Source: Hyphomicrobiales bacterium (GTDB lineage Bacteria > Pseudomonadota > Alphaproteobacteria > Rhizobiales > Beijerinckiaceae). From it: a stretch of DNA of 49,332 nt. The stretch is taken from contig JAGWTA010000017.1 of assembly GCA_028869185.1 (NCBI GenBank), positions 1 to 49,332 on the forward strand, written 5' to 3'. Under the pieces are notes generated by a model, which was given only the letters and a program-made list of their open reading frames with translations, was not told where the DNA came from and searched no databases. Shown here one piece after another: positions 18,610-27,603 of this stretch. Numbering within the stretch: position 1 is the first letter of the stretch; the number at the start of each line of letters is the position of its first letter. Both the position numbers and the translations under genes were made by a program.

Positions 18610-19068
18610 ATGGCTGACGGGGCGACAAGCGGGAAAGATGGCGCCCGGCCGGGCGAAATCGCCGGCGCGCTCCCCGATGCGTTCGACGCCGGCCTTTATT
18701 TCATCGGGCGCTGCCGGACGCCTTTTGCCGACCGGGCGGCTTGCCCGCATACGGGCGATGCCGAGGCGGGCCCGCTCTGCCGGCTCGACATCGCGCCCGC
18801 CTTCCGCCCGGCGCTGGCGGGGCTGGAAGGCCGCCCGTTCATCCTTGCGCTGTATTTCATGGACCAGGCGCGGCGCGATCTTCTGGTGCAGACGCCGCAT
18901 GGGCGCGGGCCGACGGGAACATTTGCGCTGCGCTCGCCGGTGCGTCCCAATCCGATCGCCGCTTCTGTCCTGCGGTTGATCGCGGTCGAGCCGAGCGGGC
19001 TCCTGGTGCGCGGGCTGGACTGCGTCGATGGCACGCCGCTGCTCGACATCAAGCCGCATCGCCCCTGA
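18610..19068 (+). CDS. trmO: tRNA t6A37 N6-methyltransferase TrmO
   Basis: This 152-residue TsaA/TrmO-family protein methylates N6 of t6A37 in tRNA-Thr (m6t6A) in characterised members. The SAM-binding fold motifs are SPVRPNPIAAS at about residues 108-118 and CVDGTPLLDIKPHRP at the C-terminus. IGRCRTPFADRAACP near the N-terminus is the typical opening. It is a compact form consisting only of the core domain. It is one of three t6A37 enzymes in this window, with mtaB and tsaD. Confidence 0.85.
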   Translation: MADGATSGKDGARPGEIAGALPDAFDAGLYFIGRCRTPFADRAACPHTGDAEAGPLCRLDIAPAFRPALAGLEGRPFILALYFMDQARRDLLVQTPHGRGPTGTFALRSPVRPNPIAASVLRLIAVEPSGLLVRGLDCVDGTPLLDIKPHRP

Positions 19069-19152
19069 CGGGCGGGATCTGTGCGGAAAATTCCCGCGCC
19101 GGATGGAATTTGTTAACCATAAACTCAGGTCCCGCGCGCGAGGATAGGGTTG

Positions 19153-19638
19153 ATGCTCGGCAAATTGAAAAGCCTGTTCGATGAGGTTCTCGGCGCAAAT
19201 CCGCGCCGGGACTTTGGCCCAGACGACTATCGCGTCGCCGCAGTCGCGCTGCTCATTCATCTGGCCAACGCCGATGGCGTTGTGACGGCGCAGGAATCGG
19301 CGCGCCTGCGCGCGCTTTGCGAGCAGAAATTCGCGCTCGACAGCGGCGATGCGCGGGCCTTGATCGCAGAGGCGACCGAACGCCAGCGCGAGGCGGTCGA
19401 TCTGCAGGGCTTCACATCCGTCCTCAAGCGCACGCTCGGCCACGGCGGTCGGCTCGCCATTGTCGAGTTGCTTTGGGACATGACCTATGCCGACGGCGCG
19501 GCCGACGAGCTGGAAGAAAATATCGTGTGGCGGATCGCGCAGGCGCTCGAGGTGCCCGAATCCGATCTGCAGACGTTGCATGATTTTGCCGACCGGCTCA
19601 GCGCGCTGAAGCATACGGACGAGGGAGGCGGCGCATGA
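19153..19638 (+). CDS. TerB-family tellurite-resistance-like protein
   Basis: This 161-residue all-helical protein carries two TerB-type acidic motifs, NADGVVTAQESARL and YADGAADELEENI (DG plus acidic residues), which in TerB-domain proteins bind metal ions. There is no membrane segment. The ATG at 19153 is directly preceded by an in-frame TTG; ATG is preferred. Its stop overlaps the start of the downstream SDR gene by 4 bases. No other ter genes are present, so tellurite resistance is unlikely; the role is unknown. Confidence 0.75.
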   Translation: MLGKLKSLFDEVLGANPRRDFGPDDYRVAAVALLIHLANADGVVTAQESARLRALCEQKFALDSGDARALIAEATERQREAVDLQGFTSVLKRTLGHGGRLAIVELLWDMTYADGAADELEENIVWRIAQALEVPESDLQTLHDFADRLSALKHTDEGGGA

Positions 19639-20450
19639 GCCTGTCGCCCGTCGCGCTGATCACCGGCGCCTCCGAAGGCATTGGCCTTGAACTGGCCCGC
19701 GTTTTTGCCGCGCATGGCCATCGGCTGGCGCTGGTCGCGCGGCGCGCCGACCGGCTCGCAACGCTGGCGCAAGAGATTGTCGCCGCGGGCGGGGCGGCGC
19801 CCATCGCAATCGCCGCCGATCTCGCGCGTCCCGAGGCCATCGATCTGGTCGCCGCGCAAATCGCCGCCGCCGGCGCGCAGACGCAATTTCTGGTCAACAA
19901 CGCCGGTTTCGGGCTCAACGGCGCCTTCGATGCTGTGGATGCGGCGGGGCAGCTCGGCATGATCGACCTCAACGTGCGCGCGTTGACGGCGCTGACGCAG
20001 CGCTTTCTGCCCGATGTGAAAGCGCAGCGCGGCGGCCTGCTCAATGTCGCCTCGATCGCGGCTTACGCTCCGGGGCCCGGCATGGCGGTCTATTACGCCA
20101 GCAAGGCCTATGTGCTGTCGCTGACCGAAGCGCTGCACGAGGAGTTGCGCGGAACGGGCGTGCGCGTCAGCGCCCTGTGTCCAGGGCCGGTGCGCACCGG
20201 CTTTCAGGAGCGCGCCGGCATTGATGGCCGCGCGGTTCAGGGCGCGGCGGTGCTTTCGGCGCGCGCGACGGCTGAGGCCGGCTATGAAGGCTTGATGCGC
20301 AATCGTCGCGTCGTCGTTCCGGGCGCGGTCAACAAGGGACTGGTCGCAGCGTTGGCATGGTTCCCGCATGCCGTGATGTTGCCGAAAATCGCAGGCAGGC
20401 AGATGCGCCGCAGCGCGCCATCGGCCGCTGGTCAAAGGTCAGGATCATGA
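19635..20450 (+). CDS. SDR family NAD(P)-dependent oxidoreductase
   Basis: This 271-residue classical short-chain dehydrogenase has the cofactor motif TGASEGIG at residues 10-17. ARRADR after the second strand suggests NADP(H) preference. NNAG, a conserved serine (NVASIA) and the YYASK motif (Tyr and Lys catalytic) follow. Its resemblance is to the DltE/YqjQ-like oxidoreductases. The substrate is unknown. It starts inside the TerB stop (ATGA) and its stop overlaps the start of the glutamine amidotransferase gene (ATGA), so the three genes form one translationally coupled operon. Confidence 0.85.
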   Translation: MSLSPVALITGASEGIGLELARVFAAHGHRLALVARRADRLATLAQEIVAAGGAAPIAIAADLARPEAIDLVAAQIAAAGAQTQFLVNNAGFGLNGAFDAVDAAGQLGMIDLNVRALTALTQRFLPDVKAQRGGLLNVASIAAYAPGPGMAVYYASKAYVLSLTEALHEELRGTGVRVSALCPGPVRTGFQERAGIDGRAVQGAAVLSARATAEAGYEGLMRNRRVVVPGAVNKGLVAALAWFPHAVMLPKIAGRQMRRSAPSAAGQRSGS

Positions 20451-21211
20451 ACAGCCAAAAGCCGAAGCGTGTGCTCATCGTTCTGCATCAGGAACATTCG
20501 TCTCCCGGGCGAATCGGCCGCCTGTTGCAGGAGCAGGGCGCCGTTCTCGACATTCGCCGGCCGCCCTGCGGCGATGCGCTGCCCTGTTCGATGGACCAGC
20601 ATGACGGCGTCGTTATTTTTGGCGGACCGATGAGCGCCAATGATTCCGATGCGTGGATCCGGCGCGAGATCGACTGGATCGGCGTGCCGTTGAGGGCGGG
20701 CAAGCCATTTCTGGGCGTATGTCTTGGCGGCCAGTTGCTTGCGCGCCATCTTGGCCACCGCGTCTATGCGCAGCCCGATGGTTCGGCCGAGATCGGCTAT
20801 TACGACATTCGCCCCACCGAAGCGGGCGATTGCTGTTTCGGCGGGGTGATGCCGCGCACCGTCTATCAGTGGCACAAGGAAGGGTTCGATCTGCCGCGCG
20901 GCGCTGTGGCGCTGGCCGAAGGCGATCTGTTTCCCACGCAAGCCTACCGTTACGGCGACAACGCCGTGGGCCTGCAATTTCATCCCGAAGTGACATACGC
21001 GATCATGCAGCGCTGGACGGTGCGCGCCTATGAGCGGATGCAATTGCCCAACGCCAAGCCGGGCCATGCGCATCTGGAAGGGTGGTTCCATCACGACGCG
21101 CCGGTCGCCGCCTGGCTTGAGCGTTTCCTGCGCAACTGGCTCGCCGCGCAACCGCAGGCGCGTCGCGAACGCATCGCGCGCGCGCCGGCTCAGGCGAGCG
21201 CGCACGCCTGA
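20447..21211 (+). CDS. Class I glutamine amidotransferase-like protein
   Basis: This 254-residue protein has the GATase1 triad: nucleophile C92 in GVCLGGQ, with H179 and E181 in QFHPEVT. It resembles the GMP synthase-like stand-alone amidotransferases that lack a synthase domain (FGGPMSANDSDAWIRREIDW region). After about residue 200 there is an extra helical segment ending in a basic Ala/Arg-rich tail. The start at 20447 overlaps the SDR stop by 4 bases. What receives the ammonia is unknown; gamma-glutamyl hydrolase activity is an alternative. It ends convergently with the CAP-domain gene. Confidence 0.8.
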   Translation: MNSQKPKRVLIVLHQEHSSPGRIGRLLQEQGAVLDIRRPPCGDALPCSMDQHDGVVIFGGPMSANDSDAWIRREIDWIGVPLRAGKPFLGVCLGGQLLARHLGHRVYAQPDGSAEIGYYDIRPTEAGDCCFGGVMPRTVYQWHKEGFDLPRGAVALAEGDLFPTQAYRYGDNAVGLQFHPEVTYAIMQRWTVRAYERMQLPNAKPGHAHLEGWFHHDAPVAAWLERFLRNWLAAQPQARRERIARAPAQASAHA

Positions 21212-21226
21212 GCGGAGCGCGCCGCT

Positions 21227-21715
21227 TCAGTTCGTCATCACGAGCGACCAGTAGCTCTTGTAATGGCCGCCGGGCGAAGCGACGGCGGCGATGCCCATGC
21301 GCCGCGCAGACGGATCGAGCAGATTCTGGTTGTGGCCGGGCGAGCGCTGCCAGCCGGCGATGACGCGCGCGGTCGATTGATAACCTGCCGAAACGTTTTC
21401 GACCGCCGTGCGCTGCGCGATGCCCGCGCGGCCAAGGCGCGCCGTCAAGCCGCCGGCGACCTCGTGGCTCAATTGATCGGCCGAGGCCATCGCGGCCGCC
21501 TGTTGCCGCGCAAAGCCGTTGAGCATCGGCTCGACGACGACCGGCGAGAGGCCATGGGCGCGACGGTAGGCGGAGATGATCGCGCTCGCCTGCTGCGGAT
21601 CGACAGCGATGCCCGACAATTGCGCCGTGGCGCCGGTCGGCGTGCGGTCATATTGCGCGCAGGCGCCCAGCGCGGCGCAAAGGCCGACGACCGTTATAAT
21701 TTTACGATAATTCAT
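21227..21715 (-). CDS. CAP (SCP-like) domain lipoprotein
   Basis: This 162-residue protein starts MNYRKIITVVGLCAALGACA, a lipoprotein signal with lipobox LGAC. The mature part is a CAP/SCP domain (ISAYRRAHGLSPVVVEPMLN, then QLSHEVAGG, ENVSAGY, WQRSPGHNQNLLDP and GGHYKSYWSLVM), as in secreted bacterial YkwD-like proteins. The CAP cavity histidines appear present (SHEV and GHNQ). The start lies 14 bases inside the 3' end of the upstream MscS-like gene on the same strand but in another frame, so expression is probably coupled. The function of bacterial CAP proteins is poorly known. Confidence 0.8.
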   Translation of the reverse strand: MNYRKIITVVGLCAALGACAQYDRTPTGATAQLSGIAVDPQQASAIISAYRRAHGLSPVVVEPMLNGFARQQAAAMASADQLSHEVAGGLTARLGRAGIAQRTAVENVSAGYQSTARVIAGWQRSPGHNQNLLDPSARRMGIAAVASPGGHYKSYWSLVMTN

Positions 21716-24269
21716 CCGATGAACCTCGCGCCACGTTGATGGGAGAAGCACCATCGCCCGCAGGCGTTAAAGTTACGGAAATTGCGGTCGGCGAAGACAA
21801 TGCAATTCCCGCGGCTTTCATCCGCGCGAAAATGTCGTAGCGCAGGTCGCTGCGCACGCGCCCGATCCGCTCGACCTCGTCGACGAAGCAAAGCAATTCG
21901 AATTTCAGCGCATTCGGGTCCATGTCGACGAACATCGCCTGCGGGGCGGGGATGCGGGCCACCTCCTCGTTGGCGCGCGCGGCCTCGATCAGGATTTCGC
22001 GCATCGCCTGCGGGTCGGCGCTCGTGTTGATCGAAATCGGGATCTTCACGCGGCCAACCTTGTCCGAGCGCATCCAGTTTTTCACGACGCCGGTGACCAG
22101 ATTGGAATTGGGCACGATCATCGTCGAGCGATCGAAGGTTTCGATCTCGGTCGAACGCACATTGATCTTGCGCACGAAACCCTGATCGTCGCCGATCACC
22201 ACCCAGTCGCCGACGCGGATCGCCCGCTCCCACAGAAGGATGAGCCCGGACACGAAATTGTTGACGATCGATTGCAGACCGAAACCGATACCGACCGACA
22301 GGGCGCCGGCGACGATCGCGAGCTTTTCGAGACTGAGTCCGACATGAGCGAGCGCGAGCGATACGGCGGCGACGAAACCGAGGTAGCCGATGCTGGTGCT
22401 GATGGAATTGGAGAGGCCGGGATCGAGATGCGTGGCGGGCAGGTATTTGTTGACGATCCAGCTCTGCAACGCGCGCGTTGCAGTGTAGACGGCGGCAAAC
22501 AAAGCCAGCGCGATCAGGATCGAGGCGGGCGAAATCGTGACGTCGCCTATCTTGAAGCCGAAATAGGCGCTTCGCAGTCCGCTCGCCAGATCGTCCGACT
22601 GCACACCCCAGGGCGCAATGATCAGGCCGAGCGCCAGCGCATAAAGCACCACGCGGACAAAGCCGGACAGCAGGATTGCCGCCTGCTCGACGCCGCCGCG
22701 CGCAACGCCAACGCCGAGCATGAGCGAGCGGCCGATCCGCGCCTTGGGGTTGAGACCCTGCTCGATCGTTTCGGTGAGCAGCGGCGACAGGATCGCAAGG
22801 CCCGCCAGCACTGCGGCGACCCAGACGATCTGGTCGACAAGGAAAGCGGCGAAAGGAATGAACCCCGAGAGGATCGCCAGCAGAATGATCGCGATGAGAG
22901 CCCAGACGATGAGACGCAGCGGCGCGATCCAGCGCGCGGCCGCATCGACGCGGGGGCCGAGCTCATCGTCGGCCTCTTCCATCTCGCCGAGGCGGAACAG
23001 CTCGACCGCCATCGCGATAACGACGAGCAGCGCCGTCACGCCCTGCGTCGCCGCCGTTACAGGCAGCGAGGCGTTCACGATCTCGTTGAGCGAGTCGACG
23101 ATCTTGCCGAGCGAGACGATGACGGCGACGATCAACGCAAGACGCGACAGGCGCGCAGCGACCGCATCTGAAAAGGGAGCAAGACGCCACAGCGGCCGCG
23201 TGGGCGCGAGCAGCGCGCGCGCGAGGCCGGCTGTCACCGCGATGCGCGCGACGGCGCCGGCCAGCGCATGGCCGAGCGGGGCGAGACGCGCGTTCGACAG
23301 GTCGAAGGTTTCCATCAGCGCGGTCAGGATCACGACCAGGGCCAGCGGACCGACAGCGATGACGATGGCGATCCAGGCGGCGCCGAGCGCCTTCATGAGC
23401 GGCGAGGGCTCTTCGACTGTCGGCTCGCGCGAAAGGATGCGCCGCACCACGACAGCGATGGCGTATCCGGCGAGCGCAAGGCCGACAAGCGAGGCGAGAA
23501 AGGCGCCGAAGGAAGCGCCCTTGAGACGGCTCGCCCATTGCGCGGCATATTCGCTCGTCACGAAGCGCAGCGCCTTCGCATCGCCGCGCGACTCGCGCGC
23601 CGCGTCGATCCAGAGCGAGGGCGAGAGGATCGAATAGGCGCGCTGGAAGAGCGCTGTCGTAAAAAGCGCGCGGCGCCGCGCGGCAATGGTCGCCCCCGCC
23701 TGCTCGATCTGCACCGACAAAAGCTTGGCGCGCTTCAGCGTGTCTTCCGTTTCCGCAAGATGGCTCAATTGCTGATTGCGGTCTTCCGTAACCGAAGCGC
23801 TTTCGGGCGGCGCCTTATCGTCGGGCTTGGGGCCGAGCTGATCGAGGCGCGCCTTGAGCGGATCGATCTTGGGCGTCAGGTCGTCGATCACGGCTTGCGC
23901 GGCGACTGCGGGCGCATTGAGCTGCGTGCGCAACGCAAGCAATGCGGCGTCGTCGAGATTGGCGCGGCGCAGGCCCGCCGTGACGGAATCGAGCTGCGCG
24001 CGCACCGTGTCGAGCTTGGCGATCGCTTCCGTATTCGAGAAGGGCGAGCCGGCCGACTGGGCGACGGCGTCGGAATTTTTGGGCGCGGCGGGCGCAGGGG
24101 CGGGCGCTGGCGGCTGCGCCGGCGTTTGGGCTGGCGCAGAAGGCGCCGCCGCGCGCGGGGCGAGGGGCTCGGAATTCTGCGCGAACGCGGCCGGAGTCAG
24201 GGCAAGCGCCAGCGCGGCGGCGCAGGCGCGCAAGGCCTTTGGCGAAAATGTGCTGCGGAAAAAAGACAT
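21702..24269 (-). CDS. DUF3772 mechanosensitive channel of the MscS family
   Basis: This 855-residue protein begins with a signal peptide (MSFFRSTFSPKALRACAAAL, ending near AFAQ) and a Pro/Ala-rich linker. A periplasmic helical DUF3772-type domain with coiled-coil character follows (about residues 85-225). Several transmembrane helices precede the MscS pore and beta domains near the C-terminus (GALSVGIGFGLQSIVNNFVS, then RVGDWVVIGDDQGFVRKINV and PNSNLVTGVVKNW). It is a large osmotic-release channel of the MscK/DUF3772 type. An alternative start at 24365 would overlap epmB and lengthen the pre-signal region, so 24269 is preferred. It lies downstream of epmB. Confidence 0.88.
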   Translation of the reverse strand: MSFFRSTFSPKALRACAAALALALTPAAFAQNSEPLAPRAAAPSAPAQTPAQPPAPAPAPAAPKNSDAVAQSAGSPFSNTEAIAKLDTVRAQLDSVTAGLRRANLDDAALLALRTQLNAPAVAAQAVIDDLTPKIDPLKARLDQLGPKPDDKAPPESASVTEDRNQQLSHLAETEDTLKRAKLLSVQIEQAGATIAARRRALFTTALFQRAYSILSPSLWIDAARESRGDAKALRFVTSEYAAQWASRLKGASFGAFLASLVGLALAGYAIAVVVRRILSREPTVEEPSPLMKALGAAWIAIVIAVGPLALVVILTALMETFDLSNARLAPLGHALAGAVARIAVTAGLARALLAPTRPLWRLAPFSDAVAARLSRLALIVAVIVSLGKIVDSLNEIVNASLPVTAATQGVTALLVVIAMAVELFRLGEMEEADDELGPRVDAAARWIAPLRLIVWALIAIILLAILSGFIPFAAFLVDQIVWVAAVLAGLAILSPLLTETIEQGLNPKARIGRSLMLGVGVARGGVEQAAILLSGFVRVVLYALALGLIIAPWGVQSDDLASGLRSAYFGFKIGDVTISPASILIALALFAAVYTATRALQSWIVNKYLPATHLDPGLSNSISTSIGYLGFVAAVSLALAHVGLSLEKLAIVAGALSVGIGFGLQSIVNNFVSGLILLWERAIRVGDWVVIGDDQGFVRKINVRSTEIETFDRSTMIVPNSNLVTGVVKNWMRSDKVGRVKIPISINTSADPQAMREILIEAARANEEVARIPAPQAMFVDMDPNALKFELLCFVDEVERIGRVRSDLRYDIFARMKAAGIALSSPTAISVTLTPAGDGASPINVARGSSDELS

Positions 24270-24312
24270 CGGAAGGGACAGACGAATCGCGATCGGTTTG
24301 AGGAAGGCCGGT

Positions 24313-25374
24313 TTAATCGCGCGAATCGGGTTTTCCTGCGGCGTCCGCTGGGTCAGCGTAATCATGCGCGCGTCCTGCGGCGTCGCGCGCGCGCCATGTG
24401 TCCCCTTCCCGGCGCAACGCGCTTTCGGCGACCGGGATCTTTCCCGCGCCGCCGGGAATGTCGAGCACATAGGCCGGACGGGCGAGGCCCGAGACGCGCG
24501 CGCAGAGCGCAGCATAAAGGGCGCGGCCCTCGTCTAGCGAAAGCCGGAAATGCCCCGTGCCCGGCGCAAGGTCGGGATGGTGGAGGTAATAGGGCTTCAC
24601 CCGCGCCTCGACGAAAGCGCGCATCAACGCCTCGAGCGTTTCGACGTCGTCGTTGACGCCGCGAAGCAGCACGGACTGGGAGACGAGGCCGACGCCGGCG
24701 TCGGCCAGCTGCGCCAGCGCGGCTTTTGCGGGCGCGTCGAATTCGGCCGGGTGATTGGCGTGAACGGCCACATAAACGGCAAGCCGCGTCGACTGCAACG
24801 CGGCGATGAATTCCCGCGTCACGAGTTCGGGCGAGGCCATGGGCGCGCGCGTATGCAGACGCAGGATTTTTATGTGCGGAATCGAAGAAATATCCGACGC
24901 CAGCGCCGCAAGACGGCGCGGAGACAGAACGAAGGGGTCGCCGCCGGTGAGGATGACCTCCCAGACTTGCTCATTCCCGCGCAGATAGTCGAGCGCTGCG
25001 GCGATCGCCTCGCCGTCCATCGCGCCGCGGCCGGCGCCGACGCTTTCGCGCCGGAAGCAGAAGCGGCAATAGACGGGGCAGGCCGAAACGATCTTGAGCA
25101 GCACACGGTCGGGATAGCGATGGACAAGGCCTGCGACCGGCGAATGGGCGTCGTCGCCGATCGGGTCGGCGCGCTCTTGCGGCAGAACCGTCAATTCGCG
25201 CGCATCGGGGGCATATTGGCGGGCGATCTGCGGATGGGCCCTGGCCAAGGCGGCAAGGCGCGGCGACATGGCGGCCGAATAGCGCGCGGCGACGGCGGCC
25301 AGCGCCGCCCTGTCGCGCGGATCGGCAAGGCCGGCGCCGATGAAATCCTCCGGCCGGGTGAGCGCCGCGCTCAT
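24313..25374 (-). CDS. epmB: EF-P beta-lysylation radical SAM enzyme (EpmB)
   Basis: This 353-residue lysine 2,3-aminomutase-family enzyme carries the radical SAM motif CPVYCRFC (C99, C103, C106), the VILTGGDP motif and a PLP-binding segment DIPGGAGKIP near the C-terminus. It belongs to the short YjeK/EpmB type, which makes (R)-beta-lysine for attachment to elongation factor P. Its ATG overlaps the epmA stop by 4 bases (ATGA), and efp is immediately divergent. This context favours EpmB over a catabolic lysine aminomutase. The C-terminal about 25 residues after the PLP region are Asp/Ala-rich. Confidence 0.9.
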   Translation of the reverse strand: MSAALTRPEDFIGAGLADPRDRAALAAVAARYSAAMSPRLAALARAHPQIARQYAPDARELTVLPQERADPIGDDAHSPVAGLVHRYPDRVLLKIVSACPVYCRFCFRRESVGAGRGAMDGEAIAAALDYLRGNEQVWEVILTGGDPFVLSPRRLAALASDISSIPHIKILRLHTRAPMASPELVTREFIAALQSTRLAVYVAVHANHPAEFDAPAKAALAQLADAGVGLVSQSVLLRGVNDDVETLEALMRAFVEARVKPYYLHHPDLAPGTGHFRLSLDEGRALYAALCARVSGLARPAYVLDIPGGAGKIPVAESALRREGDTWRARDAAGRAHDYADPADAAGKPDSRD

Positions 25375-26408
25375 GATGGCCCGCCCGCCACGGGCGTCCA
25401 CAGCACCTGCTCGATGCTCTGCGCGCCGGCCGCCAGCATCACGAGCCGGTCGAAACCCAGCGCGACGCCGCTCGCCTCCGGCATTTCATGCAAAGCGGCC
25501 AAAAAATCTTCATCGAGCGGATAGGCCTCGCCCCACCTTTCTTTTTTGTGCGCCATCGCAAGTTCGAAACGGCGGCGCTGTTCGTCGGCATCGGACAATT
25601 CGCCGAAGCCGTTGGCGAGTTCAACGCCGCACAGATAAAGCTCGAAACGCTCGGCGACGCGCGGGTCGCCGGGTTTCAGCCGCGCCAGCGCTGCTTCAGC
25701 GGCCGGATATTCGATGAGGAAGGTCGGGCGGCCGATCCCCAGATGCGGCTCGATCCTTTCGGAGACGATTTTCGAGAAAAGATCGCTCCATGTATCGTCG
25801 GCCGCGACACGCACACCGAGGCGTTCCGCGGCGCCGGCAAGCGCTGCGCGATCGTCGAGCGCGGCCATCAGATCGACGCCGGCATATTCGGCGAAAGCTT
25901 GCGCGACCGTCATCGTGCGGGGCGCAGCCATGGGGTCGGCGGTGCGCCCGCGCCACGCAACAGCGCCCGCGCCAACCGCCGCGGCGGCCGCCTGCAGCAG
26001 CGCGGCGCAATCGGCCATGACCGTTTGATAGGGGGCGTCCGCGCGGTACCATTCGAGCATCGTGAATTCGGGATGATGCAGGGCGCTGCGCTCGCGATTG
26101 CGGAAACAGCGCGCGAAGGTGACGATTTTCTCCTCGCCCGCCGCCAGGAGTTTCTTGCAGGCAAATTCCGGCGATGTATGCAGAAAAAGCGGCCGCGCGC
26201 CGCCTTCCGGGGCGAGAAGCTCGGTCGCAAAGGCGCTCAGATGCGTCTCATTGCCCGGCGAGACCTGCAAAATCGCGGTTTCGACCTCGTCAAAGCCTTG
26301 CGAATCAAAGTAATGGCGGCAGGCGGCGGCAATTTTGCCGCGCGCCTTGAGAAATGCGCGCTTATCAGCGTAAACATGCGGCGCCCAGAAGGGCGAAACC
26401 TCGCTCAT
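25371..26408 (-). CDS. epmA: EF-P lysine ligase EpmA (GenX/PoxA)
   Basis: EpmA is a truncated class II lysyl-tRNA synthetase paralogue that ligates (beta-)lysine to a conserved lysine of EF-P. The 345-residue protein has class II motif 2 around [20 protein letters not shown], the substrate region LEWYRAD, and motif 3 in [13 protein letters not shown]. It lacks the N-terminal anticodon-binding domain of LysRS, as expected. The start is ATG 26408 ([17 protein letters not shown]). It overlaps epmB by 4 bases downstream and sits 27 bases from the divergent efp start. Confidence 0.93.
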   Translation of the reverse strand: MSEVSPFWAPHVYADKRAFLKARGKIAAACRHYFDSQGFDEVETAILQVSPGNETHLSAFATELLAPEGGARPLFLHTSPEFACKKLLAAGEEKIVTFARCFRNRERSALHHPEFTMLEWYRADAPYQTVMADCAALLQAAAAAVGAGAVAWRGRTADPMAAPRTMTVAQAFAEYAGVDLMAALDDRAALAGAAERLGVRVAADDTWSDLFSKIVSERIEPHLGIGRPTFLIEYPAAEAALARLKPGDPRVAERFELYLCGVELANGFGELSDADEQRRRFELAMAHKKERWGEAYPLDEDFLAALHEMPEASGVALGFDRLVMLAAGAQSIEQVLWTPVAGGPS

Positions 26409-26435
26409 CGGGCGAACTTCGACAAGGACAGAAAC

Positions 26436-27005
26436 GTGAGAGTGATCGCCAGCTCCATTCGCAAGGGCAATATCATCGAGCGTGAGGACGGCCAACTCTA
26501 TGTCGTTCTGACCGCCGAAAGCTTCCATCCCGGCAAGGGCACGCCGACGACGCAGATCGACATGCGCCGCCTGTCCGACGGGGTGAAAATCTCCGACCGC
26601 TACAAGACGACCGAGCAGGTCGAGCGTGCGCATGTCGAGGATCAGAACTTCTCGTATCTGTTCGAGGACGCCGACGGCTACACGTTCATGAACGAAGAGA
26701 ATTACGAGCAGGTCGTCGTCTCGAAAGACACGATGGGCGACCAGGCCGTCTATTTGCAGGAAGGCATGAAGGTCATTCTGTCGCTGTTCAACGGGACAGC
26801 GGTCGGCGTGCAACTGCCCGCGCGCGTTACGCTCGAAATCGTCGAGACGGAGCCTGCGATCAAGAACCAGACCGCGTCGTCTTCCTACAAGCCGGCGAAA
26901 CTGTCGAATGGCGCGCGCACGATGGTGCCGCCGCACATCGTCACGGGCACGCGCGTCGTCATTCAGACCGAAGACGGATCTTACGTCGAGCGCGCGAAGG
27001 ACTAA
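26436..27005 (+). CDS. efp: Elongation factor P
   Basis: EF-P relieves ribosome stalling at polyproline stretches. The 189-residue protein starts at GTG 26436 ([20 protein letters not shown]), which gives the standard length. The modified loop is [10 protein letters not shown] with K34, the residue lysylated by EpmA in gammaproteobacteria. The three beta domains are intact, ending [20 protein letters not shown]. It is divergent from epmA-epmB by just 27 bases, so its promoter must lie at least partly inside epmA. A strong terminator follows at 27031. Confidence 0.97.
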   Translation: MRVIASSIRKGNIIEREDGQLYVVLTAESFHPGKGTPTTQIDMRRLSDGVKISDRYKTTEQVERAHVEDQNFSYLFEDADGYTFMNEENYEQVVVSKDTMGDQAVYLQEGMKVILSLFNGTAVGVQLPARVTLEIVETEPAIKNQTASSSYKPAKLSNGARTMVPPHIVTGTRVVIQTEDGSYVERAKD

Positions 27006-27030
27006 GTTTCCGCAAAGCTGAAATGAATCC

Positions 27031-27058
27031 AGCCCGGCTCGCGCCGGGCTGTTTTTTT
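27031..27058 (+). terminator. Rho-independent terminator of efp
   Basis: A perfect 8-bp stem AGCCCGGC (27031-27038) and GCCGGGCT (27043-27050) with a TCGC loop is followed by G and seven T residues. It lies 26 bases after the efp stop, just before the end of the convergent DUF1236 gene. Confidence 0.95.
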
Positions 27059-27067
27059 ATGGCGACG

Positions 27068-27469
27068 TCAATCGATGATCTGCACGATGCGGCGCGTCGC
27101 AGGATCGACAAGCACCGCATGGCCGTTGACGATTGTGTAGCGATATTTCTTGACGTGATATTCCTCTGGCACGTCGTAATAGGTCACGCCTGCTTCAGGC
27201 AGGATGACGCCCGCGCGGAAGTCGCCATCATATTTGTATGACGGATATTTGCGCTCGACGACATAGGTGCGGAAGCGCGGGCGATCCGCATCGGCGATGC
27301 CCCCGACGATCGCGCCGCCGACGCCGCCAACAACCGCGCCAACCGGACCGCCGACAACCGCGCCGCCAACGGCGCCTGCCGCCGCGCCCGCAGCAGCGCC
27401 GCCCTCGGCATGGGCTGCGCCAGCGGCGAGCGCGATGAGAATTGCGGATGCAAAGAGAGATTTTTTCAT
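27068..27469 (-). CDS. Secreted glycine-zipper/DUF1236 protein
   Basis: This 133-residue protein has a signal peptide (MKKSLFASAILIALAAGAAHA), a glycine-zipper segment (repeats of GGAVVGGPVGAVVGG type, residues about 23-58) and a C-terminal DUF1236-like domain. That domain includes a strand pattern YVVERKYPSYKYDG, a VPEEYHVKKYRYTIVNG core and VLVDPATRRIVQIID. DUF1236 proteins are largely confined to Hyphomicrobiales and are exported, of unknown function. Its stop lies just past the efp terminator. Confidence 0.85.
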   Translation of the reverse strand: MKKSLFASAILIALAAGAAHAEGGAAAGAAAGAVGGAVVGGPVGAVVGGVGGAIVGGIADADRPRFRTYVVERKYPSYKYDGDFRAGVILPEAGVTYYDVPEEYHVKKYRYTIVNGHAVLVDPATRRIVQIID

Positions 27470-27603
27470 AGGTCGTTCCCTTTTCAGAGCGCGTGTTCAG
27501 CGCGCGTTTCGAAACGACGAATGCTTCAGCGCCCGCCGTCTGCAACTAAACGGCAACCATCGCGCCCTGTTCCGGAAATAAAATTATCGAACGATTGTCT
27601 TTT

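Noticed and set aside
19153-19638. Tellurite resistance locus
   Set aside because: Only one TerB-domain protein is present, with no terA, terC, terD or terZ; TerB domains are common outside tellurite resistance.
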